Source: Myxococcales bacterium
Lineage (GTDB): Bacteria; Myxococcota_A; Bradymonadia; UBA7976; UBA1532
DNA: 10,444 bases
NCBI GenBank assembly: GCA_020633465.1
Contig: JACKDN010000059.1
Location: 1 to 10,444, forward strand
Direction of reading: 5' to 3'
Shown: positions 6,486 to 10,444 of the stretch, in pieces
Position numbering within the stretch: the stretch's first letter is position 1
Layout: every line of letters starts with the position of its first letter
Position numbers and translations under genes: made by a program
Notes under the pieces: model-generated
Database searches by the model: none
What the model was told of the DNA's origin: nothing
The model's input: only the letters and a program-made list of their open reading frames with translations

Positions 6486-6507
6486 GACCCGCGTGAACGG
6501 GTCACGC
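6486..6507 (-). promoter_or_regulatory. Two overlapping inverted repeats just before the L,D-transpeptidase start
   Basis: GACCCG (6486-6491) pairs with CGGGTC (6498-6503) across a 6-nt loop. GCGTGA (6491-6496) pairs with TCACGC (6502-6507) across a 5-nt loop. The two stems share bases and exclude each other, and the first abuts the ATG at 6483-6485. No Shine-Dalgarno lies between. This could be a translation-controlling leader structure, the 3' hairpin of the lipoprotein transcript, or an operator. Pairing is seen; function is not known. Confidence 0.35.
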
Positions 6508-6543
6508 GCCGGGACGATCTAAATCACCGCGACGAGGCGGCGA

Positions 6544-7230
6544 TTACTCCACGCAGCACATGATGCTGTTGTTGCCGGGGCACAGGCCGGCCTCGGTCTC
6601 GCCGTCGCAGGCGCCGCTGTCGATGCAGACGCCCTCGCCCGCGGTCGCGATGCAGGGCAGCTCGACGCAGCACACGATGTTGTTGCCGCCCGGGCAGGCG
6701 CCCATCACCAGCGCGCCGCCCTCGCCCTCGCAGTCGTAGTTGTCGGTGTTGACGCACACGCCCGGATCGCCCATGTCGGTCAGGCAGGCGCCGCCCGACT
6801 GATCGGGGCCGTCGCCGGCGCAGATGCCCGCGGCGTCGGCCGAGGCGCCGATGATCAGCTCCACCGAGCCGGGGCAGTCGAGGGTGCTCTCGAGCTCGCC
6901 CGCGTCCAGGTCGCCGCCGGTGCACGCCGCGATGCAGGCCGCGGTCAGGGCCGCCTTGTCCGCGTCGCCCGAGTAGCCCGGGCAGTTGGCGTCGTTCTCG
7001 TAGCAGGGATCGCTGTTGTCACAGGCGGTCTCGCAGTCGGCGTCGGGGTTGCCGCCCATGCCGCCCGCGCCGGGCTCGCCGCCCACGCCCGGGGTGCCGC
7101 CCGCGCCGGGCGTGCCGCCCATGCCGGACATGCCACCATCATCGGTCGGGGCGTCGCTGCCGCCGTCGTCACAGCCAAAGACGGTGAACGCGAGCGCGCC
7201 CGTCAGCAGCCACTGAAAGCCCTTGTTCAT
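6544..7230 (-). CDS. Cys-rich lipoprotein with two tandem modules
   Basis: A 228-residue hypothetical lipoprotein. The signal peptide ends in a lipobox-like VFGC (Cys20; Phe at -2 is unusual) followed by Asp-Asp. Residues 33-60 are a low-complexity Gly/Pro/Met tether made of GGTPGAGG-like units, common on lipoproteins of Myxococcota-like bacteria. Residues 66-137 form a Cys-rich helical segment. Two copies of one module follow: 149-190 and 193-228, both reading C-x(n)-G-(x)-GVC(V/I)...C-(D/E)-G-E...CPG-N-N...CCVE. The CPG..NI.CC ending resembles a small disulfide-stabilised module I associate with secreted wall- or polymer-degrading proteins, but here no enzyme domain is attached. The ATG at 7230 is supported by GGGGAG at 7240-7245 and by the signal peptide; the frame extends further upstream to 7338, but those residues look non-coding. 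It is probably extracytoplasmic. A binding, adhesion or structural role is a guess. Confidence 0.85.
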   Translation of the reverse strand: MNKGFQWLLTGALAFTVFGCDDGGSDAPTDDGGMSGMGGTPGAGGTPGVGGEPGAGGMGGNPDADCETACDNSDPCYENDANCPGYSGDADKAALTAACIAACTGGDLDAGELESTLDCPGSVELIIGASADAAGICAGDGPDQSGGACLTDMGDPGVCVNTDNYDCEGEGGALVMGACPGGNNIVCCVELPCIATAGEGVCIDSGACDGETEAGLCPGNNSIMCCVE

Positions 7231-7270
7231 TCCTTCGTTCTCCCCGTGTGGAATGAAAGTGTGTCGTCGC

Positions 7271-7308
7271 GGCCCCGGGGGGCGGACGCGTCCGCGACGC
7301 CCCGGGCC
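7271..7308 (-). promoter_or_regulatory. Long hairpin around a perfect 14-bp palindrome in the lipoprotein leader
   Basis: GCGGACGCGTCCGC at 7282-7295 is a perfect palindrome. It is flanked by CCCGGGG (7274-7280) and CCCCGGG (7300-7306), which pair outside it, with GG/CC continuing past one bulged base. The element lies 41 nt upstream of the lipoprotein ATG and, if the promoter below is right, inside its 5' leader. It could be a dimeric-repressor operator or a strong mRNA stem. Confidence 0.4.
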
Positions 7309-7321
7309 CAGGAATCGCCGG

Positions 7322-7351
7322 ACCCTACACCAGCCCACGAGACGGGGTCAA
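7322..7351 (-). promoter_or_regulatory. Candidate promoter for the Cys-rich lipoprotein gene
   Basis: On the minus strand TTGACC (7351-7346) matches five of six -35 positions. After an 18-nt spacer comes TAGGGT (7327-7322), a weak -10 box (three of six). Transcription would start near 7315 and give a leader of about 85 nt containing the 7271-7308 hairpin. Pattern match only. Confidence 0.35.
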
Positions 7352-7360
7352 CGCCGCGAA

Positions 7361-7378
7361 GCCGCCTGGGAGGCGGAC
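7361..7378 (-). terminator. Hairpin after nadA, possible terminator
   Basis: CCGCCT (7362-7367) and AGGCGG (7371-7376) form a 6-bp stem with a 3-nt loop, extendable by three pairs past one bulged A. It lies about 30 nt after the nadA stop, as a terminator would. There is no T-run after it on the minus strand, so intrinsic termination would be weak; Rho-dependent ending is as likely. Confidence 0.35.
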
Positions 7379-7409
7379 TTGGGGAGGATTGAGAGGTTCC
7401 CGGGCGGGC

Positions 7410-8354
<945 letters not shown>

Positions 8355-8371
8355 GGGCCCTCCCGGGGGGT

Positions 8372-9232
8372 TCAGTCGGCGGTGGCGCCGGCGACCAGGC
8401 TGCGAACCACGACCGATGCGCAGACGAGGCCGAAGGTTCCGGTGACGAACGAGGCGCTGCCGTCGATGCGCGCGCGCCGGTCACAGCTCAGCAGACCGTT
8501 GTCACCCTGCGGGCAGACGCAACGAAACCCCTCGCCTTTCTCGTAGGCCAGCGGGTGCGGCGTGATGCAGGGCTCGTCGGTGAACACCGCCGGGATGCCC
8601 CACGCGGCGCGGCCCCGCGGGAAGTCCCACTTCTGCCGCAGGATGCGCCGCACGTTCTCGGCCATGCGGTCGTGGCTGGTCTTGTTCAGGTCGGCCACCT
8701 TCACGCGCGTGGGGTCGATGCGGCCGGCCGCGCCCATCGAGGTCACGAGCGGGATGCCGCGCTGCTTGCACGTCGCGATCAGGTGGCACTTCGCGGTGAA
8801 CTGATCGATGGCGTCCACGACGAAGTCGGGCTGGCCGTCGAGCAGCGCCTCGCTGACCTCGGCCTGGTAGAACTGCTTGATCGGCTCGACCTCGGCCTGC
8901 GGGTTCACCAGGCGCAGGCGCTCGGCCATCAGCGTGGCCTTGGGCTTGCCGATGTTGCCCTTCAGCGCGTGCAGCTGCCGGTTCACGTTGGTGACGCACA
9001 CGTCGTCGAAGTCGACGATGCGCAGGCGGCCGACGCCGCTGCGCGCCAGCGACTCGGCCGCGAAGCTGCCCACGCCGCCCAGCCCCATGACCACGACGAA
9101 CGCGTCCTTCAGTCGCGCCATGCCGGGATCGCCCACCAGCCGACCCATGCGGTCGAAGCGGCGGTGCAGCTTGTACTCCTCGCTCGGCTGCTCGCTGGGC
9201 GGCGGCTGGCCGTGGAACGACAGGCCCTGCAT
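8372..9232 (-). CDS. tcdA: ThiF/E1-like ATP-dependent tRNA t6A dehydratase family protein
   Basis: A 286-residue E1-like adenylating enzyme. TcdA (CsdL/YgdL) members use ATP to cyclise N6-threonylcarbamoyladenosine at tRNA position 37 to ct6A. The nucleotide-binding core is seen as VVVMGLGGVGSFAAESLARSG (46-66), RIVDFDDVCVTNVNRQ (71-86) with the NRQ motif, the GKPK motif (95-98) and FVVDAID (137-143). SMGAAGRIDPTRV (165-177) and GSASFVTGTFG (258-268) match the TcdA C-terminal half. A short extra N-terminal segment (1-20) precedes the conserved EEYKLHRRFDRMGRLVG. The loop with C238, C240 and C250 (FRCVCP...LLSC) is more Cys-rich than in E. coli TcdA. The ATG at 9232 overlaps the tatD stop as TGATG, with GAGGAGG inside the end of tatD, so translation is likely coupled. 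The frame is open upstream to 10045, but that part is out of frame with the real tatD. ThiF-family membership is certain; the exact tRNA role is likely. Confidence 0.88.
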   Translation of the reverse strand: MQGLSFHGQPPPSEQPSEEYKLHRRFDRMGRLVGDPGMARLKDAFVVVMGLGGVGSFAAESLARSGVGRLRIVDFDDVCVTNVNRQLHALKGNIGKPKATLMAERLRLVNPQAEVEPIKQFYQAEVSEALLDGQPDFVVDAIDQFTAKCHLIATCKQRGIPLVTSMGAAGRIDPTRVKVADLNKTSHDRMAENVRRILRQKWDFPRGRAAWGIPAVFTDEPCITPHPLAYEKGEGFRCVCPQGDNGLLSCDRRARIDGSASFVTGTFGLVCASVVVRSLVAGATAD

Positions 9233-10008
9233 CAGGCTCCCTCCTCGAACGGCCCGAACAGGGCCGCGGCGTTGCGCGCGGTCGCGCGCAGCACGGTCTC
9301 TTCGTCTTCGCCGCGCGCGGCGGCGACGGCGGCGGCCACCCGGCGCACGCAGGCGGGCTCGTTGCGCGCCGGGCCGTCGGGCAGCGGCTGATCGGGGGCG
9401 TCCGTCTCGACCAGCAGCCGGTCGAGCGGCACCCGCGCCGCGGCCGCCCGCAGCTTGCGCGCGTGGGCGTTCACGATCGGCCCGGCGAAGCTGACGTGAA
9501 GGCCCAGGTCGACGCAGACCTCGGCCACCTCGGCGCTGCCCGAGAACGCGTGCATCATGCCGCCCGCCGCGGGCACGCCGTCGCCGCGCAGCACCTCGAG
9601 CGCCGCGCCGTGCGCGCGGACGACGTGCAGCACCACCGGCAGGTCGCGCTCGCGCGCGAAGGCCAGGTGCGCGCGGAAGGCCGCGGTCTGCGCCTCGAGG
9701 CTGTCGCCGAAGCGGCCGTCGAGGCCGGTCTCGCCCACCCCGACCGCCGCGTCGGCGCCCTCGAAGGCGGCGGGGAGCGCGGCGACCGCGGCCGCCCAGT
9801 CCTCGCCCTCGGCGACGCACATCGGGTGCAGCCCGGCGGTCCACTTGACGCCCGGGCCCGCCAGGGCGCGCTGCGCCGGCCAGTCCGCGGGGCGCACGCC
9901 GGCCACCACCAGGCCGCCGACGCCGGCCGCGCGCGCTCGCTCGAGCACGGCGTCGCGGTCGCCGTCGAAGGCGGCGAAGTCGAGGTGGCAGTGGGCGTCG
10001 ACGTACAC
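9232..10008 (-). CDS. TatD family metal-dependent hydrolase
   Basis: A 258-residue TIM-barrel amidohydrolase-type protein of the TatD family, whose studied members are Mg-dependent 3'-5' exonucleases or DNases. Metal-binding residues are all visible: H6 and H8 in DAHCHLD (4-10), E93 in GVGETGLD (90-97), H128 in VVLHVVRAHG (125-134), H153 in MMHAFSGS (151-158) and D203 in LLVETDAP (198-205). The start is GTG at 10008: an in-frame TAG lies only 12 nt upstream (10018-10020), and the barrel begins at residue 2. No ribosome site is obvious, and a TATAGA just upstream allows a nearly leaderless transcript. Its stop overlaps the next start (TGATG), placing it first in a three-gene set with tcdA and nadA. 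The 40-nt gap to the Ig-like gene upstream leaves open whether it also joins that transcript. Confidence 0.95.
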   Translation of the reverse strand: MYVDAHCHLDFAAFDGDRDAVLERARAAGVGGLVVAGVRPADWPAQRALAGPGVKWTAGLHPMCVAEGEDWAAAVAALPAAFEGADAAVGVGETGLDGRFGDSLEAQTAAFRAHLAFARERDLPVVLHVVRAHGAALEVLRGDGVPAAGGMMHAFSGSAEVAEVCVDLGLHVSFAGPIVNAHARKLRAAAARVPLDRLLVETDAPDQPLPDGPARNEPACVRRVAAAVAAARGEDEETVLRATARNAAALFGPFEEGA

Positions 10009-10016
10009 GGCTGGCT

Positions 10017-10022
10017 TCTATA
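10017..10022 (-). promoter_or_regulatory. Candidate -10 box before tatD
   Basis: TATAGA on the minus strand (10022-10017) matches four of six -10 positions and is the only AT-rich spot nearby. A start site about seven bases on would fall at or next to the GTG of tatD, giving a leaderless or near-leaderless mRNA, in line with the missing Shine-Dalgarno. No convincing -35 box is seen. Confidence 0.25.
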
Positions 10023-10048
10023 GCGAAAGCGGCGGCGCGACGCACGCG

Positions 10049-10444
10049 TCAGTGGGCGTCGGAGCGTGACGGAGCGTAGCGGGCGTCGCCGGCGCTGGCC
10101 GCGACGACGCGGTAGCGGCCCAGGGGCAGCGTGGCGGGCAGGCGCAGCTTCGAGGCGAAGCTGCCGTCGGCGCCGGTGGTGACCGCCTCGCCCACCGGCA
10201 CGGGGGCGCCCTCGCCGACGAGGTAGACCTGCACCTTCACCCCGGGCACCGGCGAGGCGTCCTCGGCGCCCAGCAGGTGGCCCTGCACGACCAGCGGCAG
10301 GTCCTCGCCGCGGAAGCCCTCGACGGTGCGGTCGCGATCGGCCAGCCGCAGCATCGTCGGCGCGCCGGGGCCGCCGCCCGAGGCGGCCGGCAGCCCGGGC
10401 TGCGCGGGGGTGGGCTCGCCCGGCTCGCCCGGCAGCGGCACCTC
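10049..10444 (-). CDS. C-terminal part of a protein with an Ig-like domain (5' end outside window)
   Basis: The frame is open from the right edge to TGA at 10051-10049, about 131 codons. A Pro/Gly/Ala-rich linker of about 30 residues precedes a beta-rich domain of about 90 residues. Its pattern is LPLVVQGHLL, PVPGVKVQVYLVGEG, VTTGADGSFASKLRLP, LPLGRYRVVAASAGDARYAPSRSD. The 'variable-substituent, T-x-x-D-G-x-F, L-P-x-G-x-Y, G-D-x-x-Y-x-P-S' pattern is that of bacterial Ig-like/carboxypeptidase-regulatory-like domains at the ends of exported or membrane proteins. A GTG at 10441 could be read as a start, but the low-complexity opening and absence of a signal peptide argue that the protein continues beyond the edge. 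The function of the whole protein cannot be told. Confidence 0.75.
   Translation of the reverse strand, partial: EVPLPGEPGEPTPAQPGLPAASGGGPGAPTMLRLADRDRTVEGFRGEDLPLVVQGHLLGAEDASPVPGVKVQVYLVGEGAPVPVGEAVTTGADGSFASKLRLPATLPLGRYRVVAASAGDARYAPSRSDAH

Noticed and set aside
7231..7338. Longer N-terminus for the Cys-rich lipoprotein
   Set aside because: A longer start would bury the lipoprotein signal peptide, and the extra residues coincide with the candidate promoter and palindrome.
9233..10045. Longer N-terminus for the ThiF-family protein in an open frame
   Set aside because: It is out of frame with tatD, which has all its metal-binding motifs, and the TGATG overlap with a good ribosome site explains the Met at 9232.
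10051..10100. Repeated GGAGCGT units near the end of the Ig-like gene
   Set aside because: They lie in the coding sequence, the copies are few and imperfect, and codon bias is enough to explain them.

Overview
The window is strongly GC-rich with uninterrupted GC-ending codon use. It encodes lipoproteins with short lipoboxes followed by Gly/Asp-rich or Cys-rich segments and a STAND-type NTPase. This style suggests a large-genome predatory or soil/marine bacterium of the Myxococcota (former Deltaproteobacteria) or a close relative. That placement is inferred from protein style only; no rRNA gene or other phylogenetic marker is present. I see no tRNA, rRNA, CRISPR array, transposase or attachment site.

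Left block (1-3948, all minus strand, read right to left): an unusually long GlmS (glucosamine-6-phosphate synthase, 825 aa) is followed 15 nt later by a DUF442-type rhodanese/phosphatase-fold protein. After another 18 nt comes a protein with an effector-associated-domain-like N-terminus and a STAND NTPase core, which runs off the left edge. Tight spacing suggests one transcript. The STAND gene is the most unusual item: its P-loop lacks the invariant lysine.

Middle block (4165-7230): on the plus strand, a lipoprotein polysaccharide deacetylase with a Cys-rich tail is followed by a small cytoplasmic FKBP-type prolyl isomerase. Convergent to these on the minus strand are a secreted YafK-type L,D-transpeptidase-fold enzyme and, upstream of it, a Cys-rich lipoprotein with two tandem copies of one module. 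Together with GlmS, which supplies amino sugar for the wall, much of the window concerns envelope construction and remodelling, although the genes are not one operon.

Right block (7410-10444, minus strand): a compact set tatD (metal-dependent DNase family) - tcdA (ThiF/E1-like tRNA t6A dehydratase family) - nadA (quinolinate synthase), with a TGATG overlap and a 17-nt gap, is probably co-transcribed. Upstream of it is the C-terminal end of a protein with an Ig-like domain, cut by the right edge.

The genes are densely packed. The only intergenic stretches over 100 nt are 3949-4164 and 7231-7409, both examined and holding candidate promoters, short repeats and hairpins. No gene-free stretch exceeds 300 bases.
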